This document shows, one piece after another, positions 53,928-62,673 of a stretch of 64,000 nucleotides of DNA. Positions within the stretch are counted from its first letter, which is position 1; each line of letters starts with the position of its first letter. The DNA is taken from the NCBI GenBank assembly GCA_902363395.1, contig CABIZZ010000001.1:744001-808000 (forward strand). The letters are read 5' to 3'. Source of the stretch: Streptococcaceae bacterium. GTDB taxonomy: Bacteria; Bacillota; Bacilli; Lactobacillales; Streptococcaceae. Under the pieces are notes generated by a model that was given only the letters and a program-made list of their open reading frames with translations, made no database searches and was not told the DNA's origin. A program made the translations under genes and the position numbers.

Positions 53928-55556
53928 TTGAGATCCATAGAACATTTCCAAGAACAAATTGCCACCATTTTTCAAGAGGCAATGTCCATACCGAGCTTTA
54001 CCAATACAGAGACAGAAAGGGAGATAGAAGACTATCTAGACCAACGAATTGGCTCTATTCCATATTTCAAGAGTCACCCCCAGCACTTTGGTCGCTCCCC
54101 TCTACCCAATGACCATCTTCATCGCAGTGTCAATTGGGCCTTGGTCGATAAAGGCAAGGAAAAGACAGTGATCCTTTTTCACCACCACGATACGGTAGAT
54201 CTAGAAGATTACGGTCCCCTAGCTCCAATAGCTTTGGATTCCGAGGCACTGGTTCAAGCCTTGAAGGGCATTGATTTTCGATCAGAAATGCAGGAGGACC
54301 TAGATTCTGGTCAATGGCAATTTGGACGAGGTTCTTGTGACATGAAGGCGGCCTTAGCGCTCCAACTGGGTGTCTTAGAAGCCTACGCCTCCGATCCAGA
54401 AGGGGGTCAGGTCAACCTCCTCTACCTTTCTGTGGGAGATGAGGAGTCCTATTCACGTGGGATGAGAGGAGCATTGACTTTGCTCTGTCAGTTAAAAGAT
54501 GAGTTTGACTTGGACTATGTCTTAGCGGTCGATTCAGAACCCTTTGAAGCTACTAGTGACAAGGAGAAGGTCCTGCACATCGGAACGGTTGGCAAGCTCA
54601 TGCCAGTCGTCGTCGCTCAAGGGGTCCTATCCCATATGAAGGAGCCTCTCAAGGGAATCAACGCCCTCTCTCTCCTGATAGCAGTCGCCTCGAAATTGGA
54701 CCTCCATCCGGACCTATCCGACCAAGCGCTGGGAGAGCAGTCTCCTCTCCCTTCTTGGTCTTATCTTCGAGATTTGAAGGAGCAATATGATGTATCGACG
54801 GTCCTCTATGCTGCTGGCTATTTCAGTGTGCTGCATCTGAAAATGACCCCTCAGGAATTACTGCAACGCATCAAGGAGTTGAGCCAGGAAGCGGTTGATG
54901 AGTTTTATGTCAAATACCTGTCCCTCCAGGACCAAGCATGCCAAGAACATGTGATAGGTCAGCCAAGGGTGATCAGCTATCAAGAATTGCTGGATCGTTG
55001 CCAAAAGAAGGAAGGATTTTCAAGCTTCCAAGAGCAATGTGAGCAAAGAGCCTACCAAGCTTTCTTAGCTGGAGTCAGCTATCAGGCTATTGCCATCCAG
55101 CAGATCCAAGCTTACTTAGACCTCCTAGCGGAGAAGACGCCATTGGTCGTCATTGGCTTTGCACCACCTTATTACCCATCCATGAACTGTCGCTCTTTAC
55201 CGAATACCAGTCTCAAAATTGGCACCCTGGTGGATGATTACCGCCACTATTTAGGAAGACGCGGCCTGTCCCTGAAGGTGGAAGAATATTTCATGGGCAT
55301 TTGCGACACCAGTTATTGCGCCTTGGAGAGAGACCTAGCAAGCTATCAGGTCGTCTTGGATAGTTTGGCGACCCCCTCTCAAGTCTACGAGTTGGATCTG
55401 GAAAAAATTGCCCAGATCCAAGTGCCAGCAGTCAATTTAGGACCTTGGGGCAAGGAGCTCCATCAAAGAGGAGAGCGGGTCTTTACGGAGGATCTTCTGG
55501 AGACCATCCCTAACTATCTATTTGACCTTCTCTATCGCTTTGAGGAATTGCTTTAA
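53928..55556 (+). CDS. M20 family peptidase, RocB-like
   Basis: 542 residues. Metal-site motifs of M20: LFHHHDTVD, GRGSCDMKAALALQLG and SVGDEESYSRGMRGAL. Length and the C-terminal part (SLKIGTLVDDYRHYLGRRGLSLKVEEYF) match the RocB group, named from the Bacillus arginine-degradation regulon; the actual substrate is unknown. The start chosen is TTG at 53928 because AGAAGGAGG lies 6 bases before it; a GTG at 53883 lacks a site. No other roc genes are near. It follows the surface PepX gene by 66 bases. Confidence 0.85.
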   Translation: MRSIEHFQEQIATIFQEAMSIPSFTNTETEREIEDYLDQRIGSIPYFKSHPQHFGRSPLPNDHLHRSVNWALVDKGKEKTVILFHHHDTVDLEDYGPLAPIALDSEALVQALKGIDFRSEMQEDLDSGQWQFGRGSCDMKAALALQLGVLEAYASDPEGGQVNLLYLSVGDEESYSRGMRGALTLLCQLKDEFDLDYVLAVDSEPFEATSDKEKVLHIGTVGKLMPVVVAQGVLSHMKEPLKGINALSLLIAVASKLDLHPDLSDQALGEQSPLPSWSYLRDLKEQYDVSTVLYAAGYFSVLHLKMTPQELLQRIKELSQEAVDEFYVKYLSLQDQACQEHVIGQPRVISYQELLDRCQKKEGFSSFQEQCEQRAYQAFLAGVSYQAIAIQQIQAYLDLLAEKTPLVVIGFAPPYYPSMNCRSLPNTSLKIGTLVDDYRHYLGRRGLSLKVEEYFMGICDTSYCALERDLASYQVVLDSLATPSQVYELDLEKIAQIQVPAVNLGPWGKELHQRGERVFTEDLLETIPNYLFDLLYRFEELL

Positions 55557-55662
55557 TACTTAAGTTTTCCATTGACAAGAGAGGAAAAGAAGACTAAAAT
55601 ATAGGCAACATAAGGAAACCATTTGCTTTCGTCAGGAAAGTTATGTGGTAGAAGGAGAATCT

Positions 55663-56406
55663 ATGATTGAATTTCAAGGTGTAACCAAGGATTATGATGG
55701 TCAACTGGCATTGAACCATTTGAACTTAACCATTGAAGATGGGCAAATTGTTGGATTGATCGGCCATAATGGAGCCGGGAAATCAACAACCATTAAGAGT
55801 CTGGTCAGTGTCATCACCCCAACGACCGGTAGGATCCTAGTAGATGGGAAGGACCTCTATAGCAATCGCTTGGAAATAAAGAAGAAAATTGGCTACGTAG
55901 CCGATTCGCCAGATCTCTTTCTTCGTTTGACGGCTAATGAATTTTGGGAGTTAGTCGCTACTTCCTATGATATGAGCCAGCAAGAATGTGATGACCGCTT
56001 GGAGCATTTGCTGCATCTGTTTGACTTTGCTAGTCATCGTTATGAGGTCATCGAGTCTTTCTCTCATGGGATGCGCCAGAAGGTCTTTGTCATCGGGGCT
56101 CTTTTATCTGATCCAGACATTTGGGTTCTAGATGAGCCTATGACTGGTTTGGATCCCCAAGCCTCTTACGACTTGAAGCAGATGATGCGGGAGCATGCGG
56201 ATAAGGGCAATACCGTCATCTTCTCCACCCATGTCCTCGAAGTGGCAGAGCAGCTCTGTGATAAGATTGCTATCCTGAAGAAGGGAAATCTCATCTTTTA
56301 TGGAACCATCGAGGAATTGAAGGGGCAACACCCAGAACAAAGCCTAGAGTCCATTTATCTTGGATTGGCTGGTCGAAGAGAAGAGGTGAGTCCAGATGCG
56401 TCTTAA
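55663..56406 (+). CDS. ABC transporter ATP-binding protein
   Basis: 247 residues. Walker A GLIGHNGAGKSTTIKS, Q-loop near KIGYVADSPDLF, signature FSHGMRQKVFV (Ser-His-Gly variant), Walker B IWVLDEPMTGLDP and H-loop FSTHV. Exporter-type (CcmA-like) ATPase. The ATG at 55663 has AGAAGGAG upstream. It overlaps the permease gene by 11 bases. Confidence 0.92.
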   Translation: MIEFQGVTKDYDGQLALNHLNLTIEDGQIVGLIGHNGAGKSTTIKSLVSVITPTTGRILVDGKDLYSNRLEIKKKIGYVADSPDLFLRLTANEFWELVATSYDMSQQECDDRLEHLLHLFDFASHRYEVIESFSHGMRQKVFVIGALLSDPDIWVLDEPMTGLDPQASYDLKQMMREHADKGNTVIFSTHVLEVAEQLCDKIAILKKGNLIFYGTIEELKGQHPEQSLESIYLGLAGRREEVSPDAS

Positions 56407-58042
56407 AATGGTTCGTCGCCTAGTCGATGTCAACATTATCTACGCTACTCAGCCTGCCCAATTAGCGAAATTTAGAAAGAAGCAGGAAAAGGATCCGACT
56501 AGGAAGGTCAATGTTTCCGCCCAGTCTATTCGGACCTATATATTTATCGGTCTCCTTTATCTCTTCCTTTTTGGGATACTTTCTAGTGCCAATGATTTTG
56601 TCTCTAGCCCTGGTCCCTTTGTCAACATGATTACGCTCTTTGCGCTCTTGGCTATATCCCAAGGCTTGATGAGTTTTTACAATGTCTTTTACGAAAGCAA
56701 GGATTTACAATTTTACCGTCCCTATGCCTTTTCGGATGCAGAAGTAATTGCAGGAAAGAGTATTTCGGTCATCTTAGTACTCTTGATGGCCCTGCTTCCA
56801 ATGCTGAGTTATTTTATCATTCTTCCTATTCAAGCAGGGGGAAATGTTTTGGTGGGGCTCCTTCTTGGCCTTCTTTGTGCCATGATTCTCCTCTCCATCC
56901 TCTTTTTAGGCACCTTGTTCCTATCCCATCTGATTACCAAATCAGCTGTCTTTAAGAAGCACACCAGTTTGGTGTCTAACCTCATCATTGGATTGAGTAG
57001 TCTCATTTCCATTGGAGCCTATCTCTATATCAATATGCTCCAGTCAGAGCACTCAGCAGCGGGTGAACTGGTCACTCAACCCAGCATTTTTCCTCCGATA
57101 GAGGTCTTCCATACCTTTATCTTGAATCCTTTGGATTCAGGAGCTCTACTTGGGATGTTGGCTTGGGTATTGGTTCTAGCAGTCCTCCTTTGGCTGGTCA
57201 AAAGTCAGGTCTTGCCTCATTTTTATGATGCTGCCCTTGAGGTTTCTTCCAGCCATGCGGTCAAGGAGCGGGTCAGCCAGATGAAGCTAGGAGATCAGAA
57301 AGCCTTCCATCGTTTTACAGTTTCCTATCATAAACGGCTTCTGAGTGATGGTACCTTGCTGACGCAGGTCATCTTCATGATGGCGATTTTCCCTTATCTT
57401 TTCACATTTGGCTTGTTTTTAGGGGCATCGCGAGCTTCCCTCCAAATTGAAAACTTCCTCACGCCCCAATACCTCCTTCCTTTATCGCTGATTGCTTTTA
57501 TGATTGGAGTCTTCAACTCTGTCGAAAGCTTGACCAGTATTGGGATATCCTTGGAGCGGGAAAATTTCGCTTATCTTCGTGCCCTTCCGATTGACTTTAA
57601 ACGCTATTGTTTGAAGAAATTTTGGATCCTCTTTTCAGTTCAGTCTGCTTTACCGATCGTGCTCTTAGTAGGGGTATCTTGCTACTTTGGGGTCCATCCT
57701 CTCTCCCTTCTACCTATGCTTTTGATTTGGTTTTTGACCAGTTTGAGTTTGAGTGTGGTCGCTTTTAGACGTGACTACAAGCTCTTAACGACCAATTGGT
57801 CGACTGTAACGGATCTGATGAACCGTAATAGAGGAAATGCTGCCCTGAGAGGCTTATTGATCTTTATCTTTATTATCGTCATGCTGATTTTGATAGGATT
57901 TGCTTTCTATCTCTCTGCTGTGGCCTTCACCACCTTGATTGCTAGTGTGATTTATCTTCTCATTGCAGCTATAGGAACTTTTGCAACTGTTTATATCTAT
58001 AAACGTACTTTTTATAAATTTAACCAAGAAATTGGTGAATAA
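56396..58042 (+). CDS. ABC-2-like exporter permease
   Basis: 548 residues with about twelve hydrophobic helices in two clusters (about 45-250 and 315-545) separated by a hydrophilic stretch (SSSHAVKERVSQMKLGDQKAF). This double-length form is typical of streptococcal exporter permeases paired with one ATPase. The start at 56396 lies inside the ATPase gene, preceded by GAGGTGAG. Substrate unknown. A terminator follows. Confidence 0.88.
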   Translation: MRLKMVRRLVDVNIIYATQPAQLAKFRKKQEKDPTRKVNVSAQSIRTYIFIGLLYLFLFGILSSANDFVSSPGPFVNMITLFALLAISQGLMSFYNVFYESKDLQFYRPYAFSDAEVIAGKSISVILVLLMALLPMLSYFIILPIQAGGNVLVGLLLGLLCAMILLSILFLGTLFLSHLITKSAVFKKHTSLVSNLIIGLSSLISIGAYLYINMLQSEHSAAGELVTQPSIFPPIEVFHTFILNPLDSGALLGMLAWVLVLAVLLWLVKSQVLPHFYDAALEVSSSHAVKERVSQMKLGDQKAFHRFTVSYHKRLLSDGTLLTQVIFMMAIFPYLFTFGLFLGASRASLQIENFLTPQYLLPLSLIAFMIGVFNSVESLTSIGISLERENFAYLRALPIDFKRYCLKKFWILFSVQSALPIVLLVGVSCYFGVHPLSLLPMLLIWFLTSLSLSVVAFRRDYKLLTTNWSTVTDLMNRNRGNAALRGLLIFIFIIVMLILIGFAFYLSAVAFTTLIASVIYLLIAAIGTFATVYIYKRTFYKFNQEIGE

Positions 58043-58045
58043 AAA

Positions 58046-58076
58046 AGATTCCCTCGGGTCAGACCGGAGGGAATCT
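58046..58076 (+). terminator. Terminator of the ABC pair
   Basis: AGATTCCCTC and GAGGGAATCT pair perfectly, with inner GGTC/GACC. Only a weak T tract (GTATTTT) follows. Confidence 0.75.
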
Positions 58077-58136
58077 GTATTTTAAAATACTGGAATGAGT
58101 TCTAGCCTTTCAGATTGAAGACAAAGTCATATTAAA

Positions 58137-58270
58137 AACTTTCCTTAGGTGAGTACGGACGTCAGCGAACTTCTTCGAAGTTCCAAGACTAATTATTGAG
58201 CCTAAGGTCTCAATAATTCCGAGTGCCTGAAACGTTATTGTTTCAGGCACTTTTCTCACAGCGGAAAGTT
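58137..58270 (+). repeat. Repeat B, copy 4 (full)
   Basis: 134 bp from AACTTTCC to GGAAAGTT. The middle hairpin is AATTATTGAG-CCTAAGGT-CTCAATAATT, the third AGTGCCTGAAAC/GTTTCAGGCACT, the first GAACTTC-ttc-GAAGTTC. Both strands of stems two and three differ from copy 1 in step. It lies between the convergent ABC permease and degV genes. The rest of the gap (58271-58406) shows only a short terminator-like AAAGACTGGAA/TTCCAGTCTTTT near 58367-58398. Confidence 0.9.
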
Positions 58271-58406
58271 TTGGTATTTTTTTGAATCGATTTAAAAATT
58301 GGAACTCATTTTTATTTCTGCAGAATCGCTTAACTTATTTTACTTTAAAATAGTTTGTCTACATTATAAAAGACTGGAATGAGTTCCAGTCTTTTATAGT
58401 TCGTTG

Positions 58407-59249
58407 TTAAATTTCATAGCCGATTAAGAGGCCACCTTCTTCAGCGTAGAAGCTGCAGAGGCCAGAGGTCGGAAGAACTTCGATATCCGCATTGGCGAAT
58501 TTTTCATGGACCAAGTCAGAGAGTTGTTCTACGAATTTATCGTTGCGACGGTGAGCAATGGTGATATGTCCACCTTTATAGCCGGCTTTAAGCATTTCTT
58601 CAAAAGTAGTGGAAATAGCTTTCTTTTGGCCACGGGCTTTATGGAGGAGCTCAAGGGTTCCTGTATCGCTAGCTTGGCCGACCATACGGATGTTTAAGAG
58701 GCCGACAACCGTTCCGATAATTTTATTGAGTCGTCCATTTTTGACCAAATTATCGACCTTAGCCAGGACAAAAATCAGTTTGGTTTTTTCTTGATATTTG
58801 GTGATGACTTCGATCACTTGATCAAAGTCAAGGTCTTGGGCGATGAGTTGATGGAGTTTGCGGACGAGGAGATCCACTTCACCACCAGCTGATAAACTAT
58901 CAATCACATGGATATTGCTTGCAGGATGTTCTTCTAGATAAAGTTTTTTTGCAACCTGAGCACTATTGTGGCTACCAGACAACGTACCAGTGATGGTAAC
59001 AACGATGATATTATCAGCTCCCTCAAAGGCTTTCATATAGTCATCAGGACTGGGACAAGCTGATTTGGAAGCAGTAGTAGTAGCATACATATCTTCCATC
59101 ATTTTGTCAGTATCAAGCTTGGCGTCGTCTGTGTAGATGGTCTCACCAATCTGGATGGTAAGGGGAACTGAAACAAAGCTAGTATCTGGTGCAGCATTTT
59201 CATAAGTACGATAATCACAGCCAGAGTCTGCAATAATTTTCCATTTCAT
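58407..59249 (-). CDS. DegV family fatty-acid-binding protein
   Basis: 280 residues starting MKWKIIADSGCDY; GAGGTAA precedes the ATG at 59249. Family motifs: ADSGCDYRT, SKSACPSPDDYMKAFEGAD, VTITGTLSGSHNSAQ and the GG-type C-terminus. DegV/FakB proteins bind fatty acyl groups for FakA kinase, and exogenous fatty acid use follows. This member's partner gene fakA is not in the window, so its ligand role is inferred. The promoter is shared back-to-back with the TetR gene. Confidence 0.92.
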   Translation of the reverse strand: MKWKIIADSGCDYRTYENAAPDTSFVSVPLTIQIGETIYTDDAKLDTDKMMEDMYATTTASKSACPSPDDYMKAFEGADNIIVVTITGTLSGSHNSAQVAKKLYLEEHPASNIHVIDSLSAGGEVDLLVRKLHQLIAQDLDFDQVIEVITKYQEKTKLIFVLAKVDNLVKNGRLNKIIGTVVGLLNIRMVGQASDTGTLELLHKARGQKKAISTTFEEMLKAGYKGGHITIAHRRNDKFVEQLSDLVHEKFANADIEVLPTSGLCSFYAEEGGLLIGYEI

Positions 59250-59263
59250 TTTTATTACCTCAA

Positions 59264-59314
59264 AATGTAAAAAATTGTACATTGACAAGTAGTTAGTCTT
59301 TTTTTACAATTATA
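59264..59314. promoter_or_regulatory. Divergent degV/tetR promoters with palindrome
   Basis: Rightward: TTGACA (59282-59287), 17 bases, TACAAT (59305-59310). Leftward: TATAAT on the minus strand at 59314-59309. The inverted repeat AATGTA-N8-TACATT (59264-59283) abuts the rightward -35 and lies in the degV leader, so one bound regulator could act on both genes. Confidence 0.65.
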
Positions 59315-59376
59315 TCATGAAGTTACATTCTCTGAAAGCAGATACATTCAGATGATACAGATAGAAAGTAAGTGTT

Positions 59377-59955
59377 ATGGCAGAAAGAAAGATATCAGAA
59401 AAATCCTTAGCGAACCTAAAGCGATCCAATCAAGAAAGCAATGCCATCACACGGGAATCCTTGGAGATTTCCCTGCTTCAGTTGTTGGATAAAAAGGACT
59501 TGAAAAAGATTACCATTTCAGAATTGGTGGAGAGAGCAGGCGTTTCTCGTGCAGCTTTTTACCGAAATTACGAGTCAAAAGAAGAATTGCTCGAATCCAT
59601 CTTCCAATCAACTGTTTCGAAGATTACCAAGTCTTTGGAAGGCTATAATTTCAAGACCGATTTGTACCAGATATGGGTTTATCTCTTTAAAGAGGCCAAG
59701 AAGGAAGCCCGCATTATCAGCTTGGCCGTCGATTATAATTTTGAGAAATTGCTTACCAAGGCTGTTTATGAATTTCTGGAAAAGAGGAGTAAAAGTCAGA
59801 AATCCTCACAAGGACCAGCTAGTTATTTGAATTCCTTCCTCAGCTCAGCCATTGTCTCTGTCCTAGCCAAATGGATTAAGGATGGCATGAAGGTGCCGGC
59901 GGAGAAGATGGCTTCCTTAGGTCTGCCCTTGTTTCCTCAAAAGAAAAGAAAATAA
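59377..59955 (+). CDS. TetR/AcrR-family regulator (DhaS-like C-terminus)
   Basis: 192 residues. The HTH is in LKKITISELVERAGVSRAAFYRNYESKEELLESIF (residues about 38-72), and the N-terminus is basic. The C-terminal helical domain may bind a ligand. It is divergent from degV and shares a palindromic intergenic region with it, so degV is a possible target. Repeat A copy 4 begins directly at its stop. Confidence 0.9.
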   Translation: MAERKISEKSLANLKRSNQESNAITRESLEISLLQLLDKKDLKKITISELVERAGVSRAAFYRNYESKEELLESIFQSTVSKITKSLEGYNFKTDLYQIWVYLFKEAKKEARIISLAVDYNFEKLLTKAVYEFLEKRSKSQKSSQGPASYLNSFLSSAIVSVLAKWIKDGMKVPAEKMASLGLPLFPQKKRK

Positions 59956-60140
59956 GAAAAGAGGCTGGGACAAAAGTCCTAGCCTCTCAATTATTTTTGG
60001 ATTGTTGAGCAAGACGCAGTGGTTGAGTGGGCTCTACTACGCTGATTTTATCAGCTTTTACAGCCCTACTCAACCGTGCGGAGGTGGGACGACGAAATCG
60101 AATTCTAACGAATTACTGATTTCTGTCCCACTCTCTTTTT
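59956..60140 (-). repeat. Repeat A, copy 4 (inverted)
   Basis: On the minus strand it reads GAGAGTGGGACAGAAATCAG ... CTTTTGTCCCAGCCTCTTTT. It fills the whole gap between the convergent TetR and kinase-like genes and overlaps the last codons of the latter. Confidence 0.92.
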
Positions 60141-60643
60141 ACTTTATCTAGGAAACGGTCCAGTTCCTTTTGATTCTTGAGAGAGATGAATTTTTTGGGG
60201 TAGGTGGAGTGGATGTTTTGATACCTTTCTCTGGCAGTTTTTGTTCGTCCATCCCAGAGAATCCAACGGATGAATTCCCAGTCAAAACGTTCAGGGCAGC
60301 CTGCTGCCATACTCTCACGGACGCGTCCTTTATAACGGCGGTATCGTTTCCACCCTCTATAGAGGCAGTTCCAACGAGAGAAGTTGAGAAAGATGATCTG
60401 GTCGGCTTGCTCCATTCTCTCCTCATAGCAGCACCAAGAGTAATTGCCATCAATGACCCAGTCTCTATGATCGCTGAGAAACTGTTTCATTTCTTGCTCC
60501 ATCCAATCCCGGTCACTGTCTATCCAACCCGGTTGAAATTGAAGAGTATCCATGTGGAGTTTGGGAATGGAGTAGTGGCGGGCTAGGTTTTCAGCCAAAG
60601 TTGACTTACCAGATCCTGAATAGCCGATAATCGTAATTTTCAT
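60113..60643 (-). CDS. FlaR-like P-loop kinase (DNA topology modulation family)
   Basis: 176 residues. P-loop [18 protein letters not shown] at the N-terminus, then IPKLHMDTLQFQPGW and WVIDGNYSW, as in adenylate-kinase-related proteins called topology modulation protein or FlaR. No enzyme activity is established for the group. The final residues KREWDRNQ and the stop codon fall inside repeat A copy 4. So the natural C-terminus was probably replaced by repeat-derived codons; the core fold is unaffected. Confidence 0.85.
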   Translation of the reverse strand: MKITIIGYSGSGKSTLAENLARHYSIPKLHMDTLQFQPGWIDSDRDWMEQEMKQFLSDHRDWVIDGNYSWCCYEERMEQADQIIFLNFSRWNCLYRGWKRYRRYKGRVRESMAAGCPERFDWEFIRWILWDGRTKTARERYQNIHSTYPKKFISLKNQKELDRFLDKVKREWDRNQ

Positions 60644-60667
60644 CTCTTCTCCTCATTTGGAAGCAAC

Positions 60668-60690
60668 AAAAAAAGCTCCGGAGAGCTCAT
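60668..60690 (-). terminator. rpsT terminator
   Basis: On the minus strand AGCTC-tccg-GAGCT followed by T7. Confidence 0.85.
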
Positions 60691-60708
60691 TTTGTATGCA
60701 ATGCTTGA

Positions 60709-60942
60709 TTAGCCAAGTTTTGCTGCAAGACGTGCTTTATCACGGCTAGCTTTGTTTTTGTGGATCAAACCTTTAGTTTCTGCTTTATCGATAGCTGAGC
60801 TAGCAGCGCGGTAAAGTTCTTCAGATGGGTTTGCTTCAAAAGCTTTGATTGCAGTACGCATAGCTGATTTTTGAGCTGAGTTTTTTTCGTTTTGTTTAAC
60901 GTTCAATTCAGCGCGTTTGATAGCTGATTTAATGTTTGCCAA
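60709..60942 (-). CDS. rpsT: 30S ribosomal protein S20
   Basis: 77 residues, helical and very basic, starting (M)[20 protein letters not shown]. The start is a TTG at 60942: GGAGGTG lies at the right distance upstream, and the family N-terminus MANIKSA begins exactly there. E. coli rpsT also uses a UUG start, which takes part in its autoregulation. Binds the 5' domain of 16S rRNA. Monocistronic with its own terminator. Confidence 0.96.
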   Translation of the reverse strand: MANIKSAIKRAELNVKQNEKNSAQKSAMRTAIKAFEANPSEELYRAASSAIDKAETKGLIHKNKASRDKARLAAKLG

Positions 60943-61063
60943 TTTTTTCACCTCCAATGATAATCTAACTCTCTTATTATATCTGAAAACTTTTCTTTTG
61001 ACAAGCCCAAACTAATTTTTCTTCGAATCGCTATTTTTTAAAGATCATTTTGTTTTAAAACAC

Positions 61064-61984
61064 TTATCTCTTGAGATAGATTTCGTCAATCTCATGGTTG
61101 GCAGATTTGTGCAGGATCAGCTCGGCTCGGTTCCGGGTGGGCTCGATATAGTCTTTTAGATTTAAGAGGTTGATCGACTCCCATACCTGATGAGCGAAGG
61201 CGAGGACTCCTTCTTCAGGTTGCTTGGTAAAGCGGTGGTAGTAGTTGCTTGGGTCATCTTTCGCACGGTCTAACAACTTTTTAAAGCGATCAATATACCA
61301 GGACTCAATATTGGCAACCTCAGCATCCACATAGATGGAAAAGTCAAAGAAGTCAGTCATATAAAGCCGATCATTTTGAGGATTCTGAAAGACGTTGATC
61401 CCTTCAACGATAATGAAGTCCGCAGCATGGATGGTTTGCTTCTGGTCAGGGACGATATCATAAATCTCGTGAGAATAGACGGGGATTTGATAGCTTTGAC
61501 CATTTTTGAGTTGGTTGAGGAAATCCAAAAGGAGCTCCATATCATAACTTTCAGGGAAACCCTTGCGATTGAGGATGTTTTGTTCAATCAAGGTGGCGTT
61601 GGAATACAAGAAGCCATCTGTAGTGACCAATTCAACAGTGGAACCAGAAAAGGTCCGAGAAAGAAGGATTTGAAGGAGACGACTAGTCGTTGATTTGCCG
61701 ACAGCCACGCTCCCTGAAATTCCAATCATAAAAGGCTGTTTTTTACTTTCCTGTTGGAGAAAAATGCCTTTTGAGAATGCTAAATCCTCTTTCGCTTTTT
61801 TGTAGATTTGAATCAGATGTGTCAAGGGTAAGTAGATATCTGTTACATCTTGCAAGCTAATGAGGTCATTAAAACTCTTGATTGAATTCAATTCCTCTTC
61901 AGATAGAGGAGGGGTTGATTTCCGGTGGAGATTTTGCCAAGTTTGTCGATTGATTTTTTCGAAGTGTAGAAATTCTTTATCCAT
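61064..61984 (-). CDS. coaA: Pantothenate kinase, type I
   Basis: 306 residues starting [16 protein letters not shown] at 61984, with GGAGGAAAGG upstream. Walker [60 protein letters not shown] and [11 protein letters not shown] are the PRK-like signatures of CoaA. It phosphorylates pantothenate, the first step of CoA synthesis, and is usually feedback-inhibited by CoA. Divergent from the methyltransferase gene. Confidence 0.96.
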   Translation of the reverse strand: MDKEFLHFEKINRQTWQNLHRKSTPPLSEEELNSIKSFNDLISLQDVTDIYLPLTHLIQIYKKAKEDLAFSKGIFLQQESKKQPFMIGISGSVAVGKSTTSRLLQILLSRTFSGSTVELVTTDGFLYSNATLIEQNILNRKGFPESYDMELLLDFLNQLKNGQSYQIPVYSHEIYDIVPDQKQTIHAADFIIVEGINVFQNPQNDRLYMTDFFDFSIYVDAEVANIESWYIDRFKKLLDRAKDDPSNYYHRFTKQPEEGVLAFAHQVWESINLLNLKDYIEPTRNRAELILHKSANHEIDEIYLKR

Positions 61985-62079
61985 TGCAAGCCTTTCCTCC
62001 ATAGTGACCTTTAGTATATCAGTTTTGAGATCTTCTGTAAACGATTTAAAAATAGGTTAAATTATGCTATAATGCTAAT

Positions 62080-62673
62080 ATGAGTAAAATGTACTATGAT
62101 GAACATCCAGATGCCCAACATGATATCCATGAGTTACAGGTGGTTCTTCTAGGGGAGCGGATGAAATTTCTGACGGATGCCGGTGTTTTTAGTAAGAAAA
62201 TGATCGACTTTGGTAGCCAGGTCCTTTTATCTTGTTTGTCCTTCCAGCAAGGAGAGACGGTTTTGGATGTTGGTTGCGGGTATGGTCCACTTGGTCTCTC
62301 TTTGGTTAAGGCCCAAGGGATCCATGCGACTATGGTAGATGTCAATACACGGGCTTTAGATCTAGCTCAGAAAAACGCAGCTTTAAATCAAGTAGAAGCT
62401 ACTATCTTCCAATCCAATGTTTATGATCAGGTTGAGGGAAGTTTTGATCATATTATCAGTAACCCTCCCATTCGGGCTGGAAAAAAGGTAGTTCATGAAG
62501 TGCTTTCTGGGAGTTTTGACCATTTGAATCCTGGTGGAGACCTAACCATTGTCATTCAGAAAAAACAAGGTGCTCCCAGTGCGAAAGCAAAAATGGAAGA
62601 AGTCTTTGGAAACTGTGAAATCCTCAAAAAAGACAAAGGTTATTATATTTTAAGGAGTGAGAAAGTTACATGA
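62080..62673 (+). CDS. Class I SAM-dependent methyltransferase (RsmC-like)
   Basis: 197 residues. The SAM-binding motif is VLDVGCGYGPLGLSL, motif II is MVDVNTRALDLA, and the catalytic NPPI box is in ISNPPIRAGK. The small-domain RsmC/RlmG-type fold suggests an rRNA guanine-N2 methyltransferase; target not shown. An extended -10 TGCTATAAT stands directly before the ATG at 62080, which leaves a very short leader. The stop overlaps pdp (ATGA at 62670), as in other streptococci. Confidence 0.9.
   Translation: MSKMYYDEHPDAQHDIHELQVVLLGERMKFLTDAGVFSKKMIDFGSQVLLSCLSFQQGETVLDVGCGYGPLGLSLVKAQGIHATMVDVNTRALDLAQKNAALNQVEATIFQSNVYDQVEGSFDHIISNPPIRAGKKVVHEVLSGSFDHLNPGGDLTIVIQKKQGAPSAKAKMEEVFGNCEILKKDKGYYILRSEKVT

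Noticed and set aside
21841..60140. Repeat A copies as a CRISPR or phage attachment system
   Set aside because: Copies are kilobases apart, without spacers, cas genes or integrase genes.
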